IMG/VR virus record: IMGVR_UViG_3300031885_000023
Span: 1-50,181 of that record
From: a virus
Reading direction: 5' to 3' (one strand)
Length of the DNA stretch: 50,181 nucleotides
Every line of letters begins with the position of its first letter. Position 1 is the stretch's first letter. The notes below the pieces were generated by a model, which saw nothing but the letters and a program-made list of their open reading frames with translations, was not told the origin of the DNA and did not search any database. This document shows, piece by piece, positions 7,671-17,818 of this stretch. A program made the translations under genes and the position numbers.

Positions 7671-8663
7671 ATGGCAGAAAATAAAGATATTCCTATAAAA
7701 GAACAGAATGATGGCTCAGCATTAGTATCACTAGAGCAAATTGAAGACCCGTTTGCTGAAACAGAAGACAGCAAAAAAGAATCAGACGAAGACGCAGAAG
7801 ATTTTGCGGAGGGCGGAGAAGTAGAGGCTCAGTCTGATGATCAAGACGAAGACGGGGACGCAGAGACAGAAGAAGACCGTGGACGGATTCGTGAGGCTCG
7901 CAGAGAAGAGCGTAGACTAAAAAAAGAATTAAACAAACAACGAGATACAACGGCACGAAATAAAATTAGTGCGCTTGAGCGACGTAATGCCGAACTAGCA
8001 GAACGTTTACTTAAAGTAGAAAATGCTTCGGCATCGTACCAGTTTGTGCAGATTGATAAGGCAATTGAAGACGAGGCTACTCGTGTTGAATACGCCAAAA
8101 TGAAAATGCTACAGGCAGCGCAAGAAAATGATGCAAGCGCCCAAGTAGAATATTTAGAGCAGTTGACCGACGCCAAACAGCGTCTACAACAGGCCCAATA
8201 TTACAAAAAACAACAACTCGAGCAGGCGAAAGCCCCCAAGCAAAACGTACCAAACGAGATTAGTACTGAAGTGCAAAGAAACGCAACTCAGTGGCTTAAG
8301 AAAAACTCCTGGTATGATCCGCAGGCTCGAGATACAGATAGTAGAATTGCCAAGGTAATTGATCAAGAACTCGCTCAAGACGGATGGGATCCAAGTGATT
8401 CTGAGTATTGGGAAGAGTTAGACAATCGTTTATCGTCACGTCTGCCTCACCGTTACACAAGTAAAGGCGGGCAGCAAACTCGTAGAGCGGGCCCAACAGC
8501 CTCTAGCCGAGTAGCAAATACAGCTGGAACAAAACCCGGAACCATTAGGCTAAGCCCTGAGCGTGTTCAGGCAATTAAAGATTCTGGTTCGTGGGACGAT
8601 GTTGAAAAACGAAATAAAATGATCCGCGCATACGCATCGTATGATCGCGCTAACAAAGGATAA
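7671..8663 (+). CDS. capsid scaffold-like protein
   Basis: The 330 residues start with a very acidic, disordered segment (about 25-75). A long charged coiled coil follows (about 78-195, with RREERRLKKELNKQ and ERRNAELAERL), then a region rich in Trp and Asp (WLKKNSWYDPQARD). The C-terminus is basic. This is the usual composition of podovirus scaffolding proteins, which organise capsid subunits and then leave or are degraded. It lies upstream of the head and capsid genes. The call rests on composition and position rather than a conserved motif. Confidence 0.72.
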   Translation: MAENKDIPIKEQNDGSALVSLEQIEDPFAETEDSKKESDEDAEDFAEGGEVEAQSDDQDEDGDAETEEDRGRIREARREERRLKKELNKQRDTTARNKISALERRNAELAERLLKVENASASYQFVQIDKAIEDEATRVEYAKMKMLQAAQENDASAQVEYLEQLTDAKQRLQQAQYYKKQQLEQAKAPKQNVPNEISTEVQRNATQWLKKNSWYDPQARDTDSRIAKVIDQELAQDGWDPSDSEYWEELDNRLSSRLPHRYTSKGGQQTRRAGPTASSRVANTAGTKPGTIRLSPERVQAIKDSGSWDDVEKRNKMIRAYASYDRANKG

Positions 8664-8668
8664 TTATC

Positions 8669-9223
8669 ATGGCAAATACAAGAATAAAACGCGACTTAGA
8701 AGATCGTTTAATTGATCGAGTCGAGGAAACAAAAGAGCGGATGGCAGCAGAAGATCCGGACTTAAAATCAAAGCGCGAACGTGCAGAGGCGTTCAGAGAC
8801 AAATGGCAAAATAGCGCGTTGCCAGACATTCCAGGGGGAACAATTCCTGGATTCCATTTGTGCTGGTTATCCACCACAAATAATTATGACAGTATCGACA
8901 AACGTATGGCGTTGGGTTATGAGCCAGTGAAAGCCGGAGAATTAGGAAAAGGCTTTGAAGCACTAGGTAAAATGAGCTCGGGCAAGTTTGAAGGCTGTGT
9001 TAGTTGTAACGAGATGGTTCTCTTTAAGTTACCAGAAGAAATCTATCAAGAAGTGATGCGCATGCTGCACCTCGAGGATCCCCTTGAGCACCAGCGAAAT
9101 ATTACCGCAAACGTTCGTAGCACTGCTAAGGACGGCAAAGGTGGCAGATCAATTCTTGAAGGTGGCATTTTGGAAATGGAAAAAGAGGCCGCAAAAGCAA
9201 ATAGTAATATTCGCTTCCAATAA
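8669..9223 (+). CDS. hypothetical head-region protein
   Basis: A 184-residue soluble protein. The N-terminal third is a charged helix (residues 3-48), then a globular part with PGGTIPGFHLCWLSTT and KRMALGYEPV. Two Cys lie in GCVSCNEM (about 110-117). The C-terminus is helical and lysine-rich. I recognise no family by name. It sits between the scaffold-like and head protein genes, so it is probably a structural or head-assembly protein. Confidence 0.65.
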   Translation: MANTRIKRDLEDRLIDRVEETKERMAAEDPDLKSKRERAEAFRDKWQNSALPDIPGGTIPGFHLCWLSTTNNYDSIDKRMALGYEPVKAGELGKGFEALGKMSSGKFEGCVSCNEMVLFKLPEEIYQEVMRMLHLEDPLEHQRNITANVRSTAKDGKGGRSILEGGILEMEKEAAKANSNIRFQ

Positions 9224-9256
9224 CATTCTTCAAAAATTAACAAAGGAAAAACATAA

Positions 9257-9919
9257 ATGTCTACAACATTTAAACCCTTTGGTCTGAAGCCTGTGTATCA
9301 TCCAAGTGGCCTAGATCGTGCTGTTCCATTCGTTGGAACCAACACTTTTGTCACGGGTACTACATTTACAGCTCCCTACTCTTTAGGTTCTGGTGAAAGT
9401 TTTTTCCAGTACCAACCAGTGAGCTTGACCGCTTCGGGTCAATTGACCATTGCAAACCAAACTGCTGCTTCCGGCACAGTATATGGCGTATTTGACGGTG
9501 TAGAATATACAACCGCTGAAGGCCGTCGCACTGTCGGTAAGTCTGCATCTAAAACAACTTTAGACGCAGCTACTCAAATTCTATTCTGGATCTTCGCAGA
9601 CCCAGCATTGGTTTATGAGGCACAAGTAAATGGTTCAGCAACCACCGCTTCTATCGGTCGTCAGTACAACTTTGATACAACCGCTGGTTCAACTGTAACC
9701 TCCGGAACTACCATTGGTACAGGCGGCGCAGGCTTCTCCACCACAGCATTGTTAGCAACAGCCGTTGCCACCACTGTTCAAGGACAAGTTCGCGTAGTAG
9801 GTCTAGGCCGTGAAGTAGCTTACCCAACAGGCGAGTTAAACGCTTGGGGTGACACTTACACGATTGTTCAGGTCCAAATCGCTAACAACACGTTTGTTGC
9901 GCCTAAGGTCTCGATTTAA
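9257..9919 (+). CDS. probable head decoration/structural protein
   Basis: The 220-residue protein is rich in Thr, Gly, Ala and Val with few charges, typical of a beta-rich virion protein. It begins with FKPFGLKPVYHPSG and contains a Thr/Gly/Ser-rich middle (about 140-175). It lies immediately upstream of the major capsid gene with a ribosome binding site (AAAGGAAAAAC), where phages often encode an abundant decoration or minor capsid protein. No catalytic motif is visible. Confidence 0.6.
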   Translation: MSTTFKPFGLKPVYHPSGLDRAVPFVGTNTFVTGTTFTAPYSLGSGESFFQYQPVSLTASGQLTIANQTAASGTVYGVFDGVEYTTAEGRRTVGKSASKTTLDAATQILFWIFADPALVYEAQVNGSATTASIGRQYNFDTTAGSTVTSGTTIGTGGAGFSTTALLATAVATTVQGQVRVVGLGREVAYPTGELNAWGDTYTIVQVQIANNTFVAPKVSI

Positions 9920-9941
9920 TTAACAACGAAAGGAACTAAAC

Positions 9942-10859
9942 ATGGCAACCCCAATGCGTAGTACAGACTTTCGTGCGGTAGTCGAGCCGATTATCAACGA
10001 AGTCTTTGATGGCGTTTATGAACAACGCGCTGACGAGTGGAAAGGATTTGTAGAGCAGATCCAAGGTATTCCACGTAATTATCACGAAGAAGTAATGCTG
10101 TTCGGTATGAATGCCGCACCTGCGATGCCTGACGGAACTCCTGTCAGCTATGACCAGGGTGGTACTCTGTACATCACACGTTTCATCTATCAAATCTATG
10201 GCTTGGCATATGCCTTGACCAAAGTGTTGATGGAAGACGGTGATCACATCCGTATCGGCAGCACTTTCGCCAAGCACTTGGCTCAGTCTATGATTGAGAC
10301 CAAAGAGACATTGTGTGCTAACTTATTAAACTTTGCATTCACAGCCGGCTATGTTGGCGGTGACGGCGTAACTTTGATAAACACAGCTCACCCTGTTGCT
10401 AACGGCTTAACCTACAGCAATCAGTTATCGACCGCTGCTAACTTGTCGCAGACTTCTGTTGAGCAGATCCTCATTCAGATCCGTTCTGCAATCGACAACA
10501 ATGGTAAGCGTATTCGTCTGAAAGCTGAGCAGTTAGTTGTTCCTCCAGCACTCGAGTTCCAGGCAGAGGTAATTCTCAAGTCTGTTCTCCGTTCTGGTAC
10601 AGCTGACAACGATCTCAACCCAATCAAGTCCACTGGTATGCTTCCAAAGGGTACACACGTTGTAACCCGTTTGAGCTCTTCCAAGGCATGGTGGGTGCAG
10701 ACCGATGCTGAGAATGGTCTCATGCTCGTAATGCGTCGTCCAATGGAGAAATCCATGGAAGGTGACTTCGAGACTGATTCTATGCGCTACAAAGCCACCG
10801 AGCGCTATGCGACCGGCTGGCATGATGCCCGCAACCTCTACGGTACCGCTGGCGTTTAA
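9942..10859 (+). CDS. major capsid protein
   Basis: The 305 residues read as a major capsid subunit. An N-terminal helix (STDFRAVVEPIINEVFDGVYEQ) is followed by a region with YQIYGLAYALTKVLMEDGDH and HLAQSMIETKETLCANLLN, then INTAHPVANG, LVVPPALEFQAE and a C-terminal beta segment (MRYKATERYATGWHDARNLYG). The order helix, spine-like helix and late beta strands agrees with an HK97-type fold. The length is usual for podovirus capsid proteins without a cleaved prodomain. A strong AAAGGAA site precedes the ATG and a terminator follows closely, as expected for a highly expressed gene. Confidence 0.88.
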   Translation: MATPMRSTDFRAVVEPIINEVFDGVYEQRADEWKGFVEQIQGIPRNYHEEVMLFGMNAAPAMPDGTPVSYDQGGTLYITRFIYQIYGLAYALTKVLMEDGDHIRIGSTFAKHLAQSMIETKETLCANLLNFAFTAGYVGGDGVTLINTAHPVANGLTYSNQLSTAANLSQTSVEQILIQIRSAIDNNGKRIRLKAEQLVVPPALEFQAEVILKSVLRSGTADNDLNPIKSTGMLPKGTHVVTRLSSSKAWWVQTDAENGLMLVMRRPMEKSMEGDFETDSMRYKATERYATGWHDARNLYGTAGV

Positions 10860-10878
10860 CTAGCACCCTCGTAGTCCT

Positions 10879-10907
10879 AAAAGCCACCCCACAAGGGTGG
10901 CTTTTTT
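10879..10907 (+). terminator. Rho-independent terminator after the capsid gene
   Basis: AAAAGCCACCC (10879-10889), loop CACAA, GGGTGGCTTTT (10895-10905) and a T run to 10907. It is a perfect 11-bp stem ending the capsid transcript. Confidence 0.93.
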
Positions 10908-10915
10908 ACTATTTG

Positions 10916-10951
10916 GGGCGGGTTTTATGTTTAATTTGCATTAGTAGTTAT
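10916..10951 (+). promoter_or_regulatory. phage promoter motif, copy 4
   Basis: GGGCG at 10916-10920 and GCATTAGTA at 10938-10946, 22 bp apart start to start, then GTTATAGG. It follows the capsid terminator and restarts transcription for the ornament and fibre genes. The leader 10952-11040 holds no gene. Confidence 0.78.
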
Positions 10952-11040
10952 AGGAAGATTAATCCCATTCTGACAGCCGATCCTTCCCGGCATGACGACT
11001 CAGAGACAGTTTGGGATACCCACTGAGATAAGGAAACACA

Positions 11041-11502
11041 ATGTCTAGTACATTTACAATACCCCTGCGTTTAAATACGCGTCAAACTACCAGCAACGAC
11101 GGCACAATTTCTGCCGACAACACTGGTGCTTCAATGATTTCACAGCAGCGCGCTATTGTAGCAGGCGCAGCCGCAACCGATGTCATTCCAGCTGGTTCCA
11201 TCATTCATTCAATTGACGGCTACTTAAACGTAGTCGGCGCAGCCTCGCGCGCGGTTAGCTTGACCGTTAACGGCGTAACTACTTCCGTTGGCACGTTAAC
11301 AACCACCGCCCTAGGTAAAGTTGCTGTAGCTTTTACGGCATCTGCTGCCGTGGCTAATTTGTTGGCTAACGTTGGTGCATATGACTGCACAGTAACTTTA
11401 GCCTCCGAGGCAGCTTCTGCTGGCACATTGTCTATTCAGTACACCGGTCGCAATGCTGATGGCACAATTACTGCCTACGGTTCTGGTTATACAAATAACT
11501 AA
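11041..11502 (+). CDS. hypothetical beta-rich structural protein
   Basis: A 153-residue protein rich in Ala, Thr, Ser and Val, almost without charges after residue 15 and with no membrane helix pattern. It looks like a small beta-sandwich virion protein, for example a head or tail ornament. The ATG has AAGGAAAC upstream and the gene is first after promoter copy 4. A short GNRA-type hairpin follows the stop. No family is recognised. Confidence 0.6.
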   Translation: MSSTFTIPLRLNTRQTTSNDGTISADNTGASMISQQRAIVAGAAATDVIPAGSIIHSIDGYLNVVGAASRAVSLTVNGVTTSVGTLTTTALGKVAVAFTASAAVANLLANVGAYDCTVTLASEAASAGTLSIQYTGRNADGTITAYGSGYTNN

Positions 11503-11509
11503 TTAAGAC

Positions 11510-11531
11510 GGCGGGGAAACCCGCCTCTTTT
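11510..11531 (+). terminator. short hairpin, weak terminator
   Basis: GGCGGG (11510-11515), GAAA loop, CCCGCC (11520-11525), then TCTTTT. A six-bp GC stem with a T-rich tail could attenuate between the two ornament genes. Confidence 0.65.
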
Positions 11532-11549
11532 ACCGTACAGGAGAAATTT

Positions 11550-11843
11550 ATGTCATTAATGACAGATGTTAAAGCAAAACACTTAAATGCGTCAGGAGTA
11601 ATTTTTGCAGGACCCGGTCGTTTAGCCGGTTTTAGTTTAGTCGGTGGGGCCACACTAGGAAAAATTGAATTTAGAGATGGTGGATCTAGCGGCACAATAT
11701 TATGCGAAGTTGACGTTCCCGGCAACACAAACGTAAACTCATTTTATATTTTAGTTCCCGGCACAGGTATTCGTTTTTATACAAGCATCTACGCAGCCTT
11801 TGTCGGTGGTTTAGGGCAGTGCACAACATTTTATCAAGCATAA
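11550..11843 (+). CDS. small hypothetical virion protein
   Basis: A 97-residue protein with alternating hydrophobic and small residues (FAGPGRLAGFSLVGGATLGKI, then GTGIRFYTSIYAAFVGG), probably all beta. It has a clear AGGAG ribosome binding site before the ATG. Similar small proteins sit near collagen-like or fibre genes in many phages, but I cannot assign a function. It is followed after 9 bases by the IPT/TIG gene. Confidence 0.6.
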   Translation: MSLMTDVKAKHLNASGVIFAGPGRLAGFSLVGGATLGKIEFRDGGSSGTILCEVDVPGNTNVNSFYILVPGTGIRFYTSIYAAFVGGLGQCTTFYQA

Positions 11844-11852
11844 GGCAGTTAA

Positions 11853-12464
11853 ATGCCTGTCTACTTAGATACGCGAGGTAACTCAGTCCTGTCTGTGGCG
11901 ATCTGTGATCGCTGCAGCAGGAAGTTTGCGTACACCGAGCTAATGCCTGACCCTAACTTTCCAGGAATGCGGGTATGCAAAGATGACTTAGATAACTTTG
12001 ACCCCTGGAGATTACCAGCGCGTCAGACAGAAAACATTGCATTGCGTTTCCCCCGTCCTGATGTATCTGTTGCAACCGGACCAAACTTGTTAAATACTCA
12101 GGGTAACGCCAACGATCCACAGCAATACGATAACTTTACCTTAGAAGGTATTTTACCTGCGGCTGGAGCACAAGGTAATTTAAACACCATGAGCAATACA
12201 TCGCCCCCCGTGCGCGCGTCAATTGGTGAAATTACACCAAACAGCGGATCAAGGGCTGGCGGGTATACTGCAATAATTGGAGGCGATAATTTCAGACATG
12301 TCTCTAATGTATTAATTGGTGGGGTACCTGCCAGTTTTACAGTAATTGATCCCAATAATATTAGTGTTACAATACCAGCGTATGGTGTGTCAAGCAGTGT
12401 AGACGTTATTGTTACGACAAATGTTGATTCGGCGATTGCTTTAAACCTATTTACATATACTTAA
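11853..12464 (+). CDS. virion protein with Cys cluster and C-terminal IPT/TIG domain
   Basis: The 203 residues have two parts. Residues 17-42 contain a CDRCSRKF knuckle followed by a third Cys (VCKDDLDNF), which may bind a metal. Residues 120-203 form an Ig-like IPT/TIG domain (ITPNSGSRAGGYTAIIGGDNF, then VLIGGVPASF and ISVTIPAY), a module phages use on capsids and tails for weak binding to sugars or cell surfaces. The linker is Asn/Gln/Pro-rich. It lies directly upstream of the collagen-like gene, which supports a surface-exposed head or fibre role. Confidence 0.75.
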   Translation: MPVYLDTRGNSVLSVAICDRCSRKFAYTELMPDPNFPGMRVCKDDLDNFDPWRLPARQTENIALRFPRPDVSVATGPNLLNTQGNANDPQQYDNFTLEGILPAAGAQGNLNTMSNTSPPVRASIGEITPNSGSRAGGYTAIIGGDNFRHVSNVLIGGVPASFTVIDPNNISVTIPAYGVSSSVDVIVTTNVDSAIALNLFTYT

Positions 12465-12469
12465 AATAA

Positions 12470-14194
<1,725 letters not shown>

Positions 14195-14207
14195 TTAGGG
14201 GTAGCAC

Positions 14208-15251
14208 ATGAAAATCGCCGTATATGCGATTAGCAAAAATGAAGAGCAGTTTGTAAAGACATTCTGCGAGTCCAGTAAGTTAGCAGATTATATTATGATC
14301 GCCGACACGGGATCAACCGACGGAACGGTCGAGGAGGCAAGAAAGTATGGGGCTGTTGTTCATAGCATTTGCATTTCTCCTTGGCGCTTCGATCATGCTA
14401 GGAACGCCGCTTTGGCGCTACTCCCCGCTGACATCGATGTCTGCATATCGCTAGATTTAGACGAGCGTTTAGAGCCAGGATGGCGAGATGAGATAGAACG
14501 TGTGTGGAAGTCAGACACCACGCGCATGAGTTATAAGTTTGACTGGGGTCACGGCAAAGTGTTTTACAGCACCAAGCTACACAGCCGTAAGGGTTACCAC
14601 TGGCACCACCCGTGCCATGAGTACATTAGGCCAGACCACAGGACAAAAGAGATCTGGGCGTACAGCGAGATGTTACTCATCACGCACCACCCAGACGAGA
14701 CAAAGTCAAGGGGTCAGTACTTAGACCTGCTTGAGATGTCTGTTAAAGAAGACCCAAGCTGCCCACGCAATGCGTTTTATTATGCTAGGGAGTTAACGTA
14801 CTACCAGCGTTGGAATGAGGCGATTGTGGCACTGCAAAAGTATTTAGCGATGCCAGAGGCGACGTGGAACAACGAGCGTGCATACGCCATGAGGTTGATC
14901 GGCAACTGCTACGACAACCTTGGACACGACGGCATCGGTTGGTACCGTCGTGCGGTGTCCGAAGACGCGGGCGTGCGTGAGACTTGGTGTGAGTTAGCAC
15001 AGGCGTGCTACAGAAAAGGATTATGGGAGGAGTGTTACGGCGCGGCATGTAACGCACTCAAGCTGACAGAGTGTACCTATACGTACACGATCGATGCAAA
15101 CAACTGGAAGGCAAGGCCGCACGACTTGGCGGCAATCGCAGCCTACCGTTTAGGATTTAAAGAAGAAGCAATTAAGCACGGCACTAACGCCTTGGAGTTT
15201 GAACCCAATAACAAGAGATTAATAAAAAACCTCGAGTATTATAAGGAATAA
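14208..15251 (+). CDS. family 2-type glycosyltransferase with TPR-like C-terminus
   Basis: The 347 residues start with a GT-A fold: YAISKNEEQFV (residues 5-15), DTGSTDGT (34-41) for nucleotide-sugar binding, and a DLDER acidic motif (about 85-89) standing for DxD. The second half (about 170-345) has helical repeats resembling TPRs (YQRWNEAIVALQKYL, then CELAQACYRKGLWEEC and LGFKEEAIKHGTNAL). It should transfer a sugar to an acceptor. Lying between a Thr-rich collagen-like gene and a fibre gene, it may glycosylate phage fibre proteins, although modification of host glycans cannot be excluded. A weak AGGGGTAG site precedes the ATG. Confidence 0.85.
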   Translation: MKIAVYAISKNEEQFVKTFCESSKLADYIMIADTGSTDGTVEEARKYGAVVHSICISPWRFDHARNAALALLPADIDVCISLDLDERLEPGWRDEIERVWKSDTTRMSYKFDWGHGKVFYSTKLHSRKGYHWHHPCHEYIRPDHRTKEIWAYSEMLLITHHPDETKSRGQYLDLLEMSVKEDPSCPRNAFYYARELTYYQRWNEAIVALQKYLAMPEATWNNERAYAMRLIGNCYDNLGHDGIGWYRRAVSEDAGVRETWCELAQACYRKGLWEECYGAACNALKLTECTYTYTIDANNWKARPHDLAAIAAYRLGFKEEAIKHGTNALEFEPNNKRLIKNLEYYKE

Positions 15252-15253
15252 AT

Positions 15254-16114
15254 ATGGCACAGGCAGGTTTTACACCGATCAGTTTATACTACAGCACTAC
15301 TGCGAGTGCTGTGCCGACCGCTGGCAACCTGGTTCCTGGCGAGTTAGCAATAAACATTAACGACGGCAAGCTGTACTTTGAAAACAGTTCTGGCGTTGTT
15401 ACATTACTGGCGCAGAGCAGCGCGTCGTCCCCCGTTACATCTATCTCGTTTGGATCGACTGGTTTAACACCGTCTACGGCAACGTCAGGCGCGGTAACTG
15501 TCGCTGGCACGTTGGTTGTTGGTAATGGTGGTACTGGGCTAACTTCTCTAACAACTGGTCGCATCCCCTACGGCGCTAATACCGCCGCGTTTGGTAACTC
15601 AGCAAATCTGTTCTTTGATAGCGCAAATACAAGGCTCGGAGTAGGAACAGCATCACCTGCAGTAACTGCCTCTTTAGTTGGTATTGACGCAATGTTGATT
15701 CCCAAAGGCGCAACGGGTGACAGGCCAACAGGTGTCTCGGGGTATTTGCGTTTCAACACCACAACAACTGAGTTTGAAGGGTATAACGGCACGGCGTGGG
15801 CATCGGTTGGTGGTGCAGCGTTAAGCAACGATACCTCAACAGCAACTAATATTTATCCGTTGTCTGCTGCAGCGACAACAGGCACTGCCTCAACACTTTA
15901 TACCTCGAATGCGAAGTTTTTATATAAGCCAAGCACGGGCGAATTACAGGCTAGTGCGCTAGTGGCAAGCAACGGTATCGTAGTAAATAATCAAACAATT
16001 AGCACAAGCTACACCATTGCTGCTGGTAATAATGCAATGTCTACAGGTCCAGTCACCGTGGCGAGCGGTCAGACAGTTACAGTCTCCAGTGGTTGTCGTT
16101 GGGTGGTACTATGA
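15254..16114 (+). CDS. tail fibre-like protein
   Basis: A 286-residue beta-rich protein with the N-terminal segment TAGNLVPGELAININDGKLY (about residues 22-42) and the VVGNGGTGLTSLTTGRIPYG segment (about 90-110), both recurrent in phage tail fibres and head fibres. The C-terminus (about 230-286) is Ser/Thr/Gly-rich. It starts 2 bases after the glycosyltransferase and probably forms an adhesive fibre with the following adhesin modules. Confidence 0.75.
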   Translation: MAQAGFTPISLYYSTTASAVPTAGNLVPGELAININDGKLYFENSSGVVTLLAQSSASSPVTSISFGSTGLTPSTATSGAVTVAGTLVVGNGGTGLTSLTTGRIPYGANTAAFGNSANLFFDSANTRLGVGTASPAVTASLVGIDAMLIPKGATGDRPTGVSGYLRFNTTTTEFEGYNGTAWASVGGAALSNDTSTATNIYPLSAAATTGTASTLYTSNAKFLYKPSTGELQASALVASNGIVVNNQTISTSYTIAAGNNAMSTGPVTVASGQTVTVSSGCRWVVL

Positions 16115-16145
16115 AAACCACTAAAATAAACAAAAGGAGTAAATA

Positions 16146-16724
16146 ATGAGCATTGTTTTAGTAGGTTCAACTTCAGGTAGCGTTACATTACAAGAACCAG
16201 CCGTTGCTGGTACTACTGTATTAACCTTACCAGCCGTATCGGGAACAGTCATTACTACAGGCACTACTGGTCAAGTTATTGATAGTGGTGCTTTACCAAT
16301 AGGTAGTGTGTTGCAAGTGGTTAATGCTACTTATGGAACACAAACAAGCACAACATCAAGCACTTTTAGCGATACAGGTTTAACTGCAACTATTACTCCT
16401 AAGTTTGCAACAAGTAAAATTCTTGTAATTGTTTCTCAAAATGGTTGTTATAAAGCCGCTGGAAATACTTATTTACAATTAAGATTGTTAAGAAATAGCA
16501 CCACTATAATTAACCTTGAATCGTTGGGAAATTACAGTAACACTACTGTTGCTATGGGTGTAAACGCTAGTTCTACTAATTATTTAGATAGTCCAGCAAC
16601 TACTTCTGCAACTATATATAAAACACAATTTTGTAGTGGAGATAATTCAACCATTCTTTATACACAAGTAACTAATGGTTTTACTCCAGTTTCAACAATT
16701 ACTCTTTTGGAAATTGCACAATGA
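16146..16724 (+). CDS. receptor-binding/adhesin module 1
   Basis: A 192-residue protein with an N-terminal fibre segment (residues 1-55, VTLQEPAVAGTTVLTLPAVSGT) and a C-terminal beta-sandwich-like domain (about 65-192) resembling phage adhesin tips. The base composition is clearly more A/T-rich than the flanking genes, suggesting recent acquisition. It overlaps the next small gene by 4 bases. This is the first of three adhesin-plus-partner pairs. Confidence 0.68.
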   Translation: MSIVLVGSTSGSVTLQEPAVAGTTVLTLPAVSGTVITTGTTGQVIDSGALPIGSVLQVVNATYGTQTSTTSSTFSDTGLTATITPKFATSKILVIVSQNGCYKAAGNTYLQLRLLRNSTTIINLESLGNYSNTTVAMGVNASSTNYLDSPATTSATIYKTQFCSGDNSTILYTQVTNGFTPVSTITLLEIAQ

Positions 16725-16999
16725 TTAACATTACAGAAGCAATCTACAAACTTCACCCTAGCGTAGTCCGCACAGTAGGTGATACCGCTTACGATGCAGA
16801 CGGCAACGAAGTCGCATACGATAAAGCCGCAGTACAGGCTTATGTAGATGCTCATGCTTATATTGCTAAAAGAGCATCAGAATTCCCACCCATCACAGAT
16901 TGGCTAGACGGAATGGTAAAGGGTGACCAAGTTCAGATTGATAAATACATTGCTGACTGCTTGGCGGTCAAAGCTAAGTATCCGAAGGGAGTAGCATAA
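16721..16999 (+). CDS. small partner protein of adhesin module 1
   Basis: A 92-residue helical protein with DTAYDADGNEVAYD near residue 20. It overlaps its upstream adhesin by ATGA and ends one base into the next adhesin gene. Such genes behind fibre genes are often fibre-assembly chaperones. No family is recognised with certainty. Confidence 0.6.
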   Translation: MINITEAIYKLHPSVVRTVGDTAYDADGNEVAYDKAAVQAYVDAHAYIAKRASEFPPITDWLDGMVKGDQVQIDKYIADCLAVKAKYPKGVA

Positions 17000-17577
17000 T
17001 GGCATCAATCATCACAGCCACAACTTCATCAGGCTTAACCCAATCTGCCGATAACTCAGGTGTATTACAGTTAGCATCGGGTACTGGTAACTTAGTTACT
17101 GTTCCATCGGTAACAGGCACAGCAATGGTTAGCGGTAATATGCCAACTTTTAGGGCAAGACCAGCAACTGCATCGCAAGCCATATCAAACAATACTTATA
17201 CAAAAGTTACTCTTGGAACTGAAGATTGGGATACTAACAATAATTTTGCATCTTCTACATTTACCCCAACAGTTGCTGGTTATTACCAAGTTAATGGAAG
17301 TATTTATTGCGCAAATTCAAGTGGCAATATGACATTTGTAAGATGCAATATATATAAAAACGGAGCTGCTGATGTTTGGGGTGGATTTGTATTGATTAAT
17401 GTCGCAGGTAACACCAATAGCGATTCTATTGCAACTGCATCAGGAATTGTATCTATGAACGGAACTACGGATTATTTAGAGTTATATGGATATATTGGTG
17501 GTTCATCTGTAGGTCCAGCATTTGCTGGTTCAACTAATTACACTCAATTTTCTGCTTGTTTGATAAGGACTGCATAA
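16999..17577 (+). CDS. receptor-binding/adhesin module 2, C1q/TNF-like
   Basis: A 192-residue protein with a short fibre N-terminus (residues 1-55, ending VPSVTGTAMV) like module 1, and a C-terminal domain with FTPTVAGYYQVNGSIYCANS (about 92-111) that resembles a C1q/TNF-type jelly roll, a common trimeric phage adhesin head. It is A/T-rich like its neighbours and is translationally coupled on both sides. Confidence 0.68.
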   Translation: MASIITATTSSGLTQSADNSGVLQLASGTGNLVTVPSVTGTAMVSGNMPTFRARPATASQAISNNTYTKVTLGTEDWDTNNNFASSTFTPTVAGYYQVNGSIYCANSSGNMTFVRCNIYKNGAADVWGGFVLINVAGNTNSDSIATASGIVSMNGTTDYLELYGYIGGSSVGPAFAGSTNYTQFSACLIRTA

Positions 17578-17735
17578 TGACTTTATACGACAAAATCAAA
17601 CAACTATACCCATCTTTGACTGACAAAGACTTTATGACTGTAATCACACTACAAAACGATTCAGACGGCAAAGGCGATTACATTGCCAAGTGGGAACATC
17701 CTTTGCCACGCCCAACAGATGAGGAATTAGCATGA
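17577..17735 (+). CDS. XkdW-like small partner protein of adhesin module 2
   Basis: The reading frame from the ATG at 17577 (overlapping the previous stop, TAATG) encodes 52 residues with KQLYPSLTDKDFMTVITLQN and a WEHPLPRPTDEEL ending, resembling small XkdW-type proteins found beside tail fibre genes. It overlaps the next mini-gene by ATGA. It is probably an assembly partner. Confidence 0.6.
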   Translation: MTLYDKIKQLYPSLTDKDFMTVITLQNDSDGKGDYIAKWEHPLPRPTDEELA

Positions 17736-17818
17736 CCACAATCATTAACGGCAGTTCGCCATCTTTCTCTGATGGCTCGGCACAAACTACACAAGCCAAG
17801 AAATTAGGAGCAAAATAA
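17732..17818 (+). CDS. mini-ORF resembling a fibre N-terminus
   Basis: A 28-residue frame, MTTIINGSSPSFSDGSAQTT and a short basic end. It resembles the first residues of tail-fibre adhesins, cut before any tip domain. It overlaps both neighbours (ATGA and TAATG), so it may be a translated remnant of a lost adhesin gene that keeps the coupling intact. Confidence 0.45.
   Translation: MTTIINGSSPSFSDGSAQTTQAKKLGAK

Noticed and set aside
7720-7728. GCATTAGTA inside the scaffold-like gene
   Set aside because: It is within coding sequence (Ala-Leu-Val), has no GGGCG box 22 bp upstream, and no gene start behind it, so it is probably chance.
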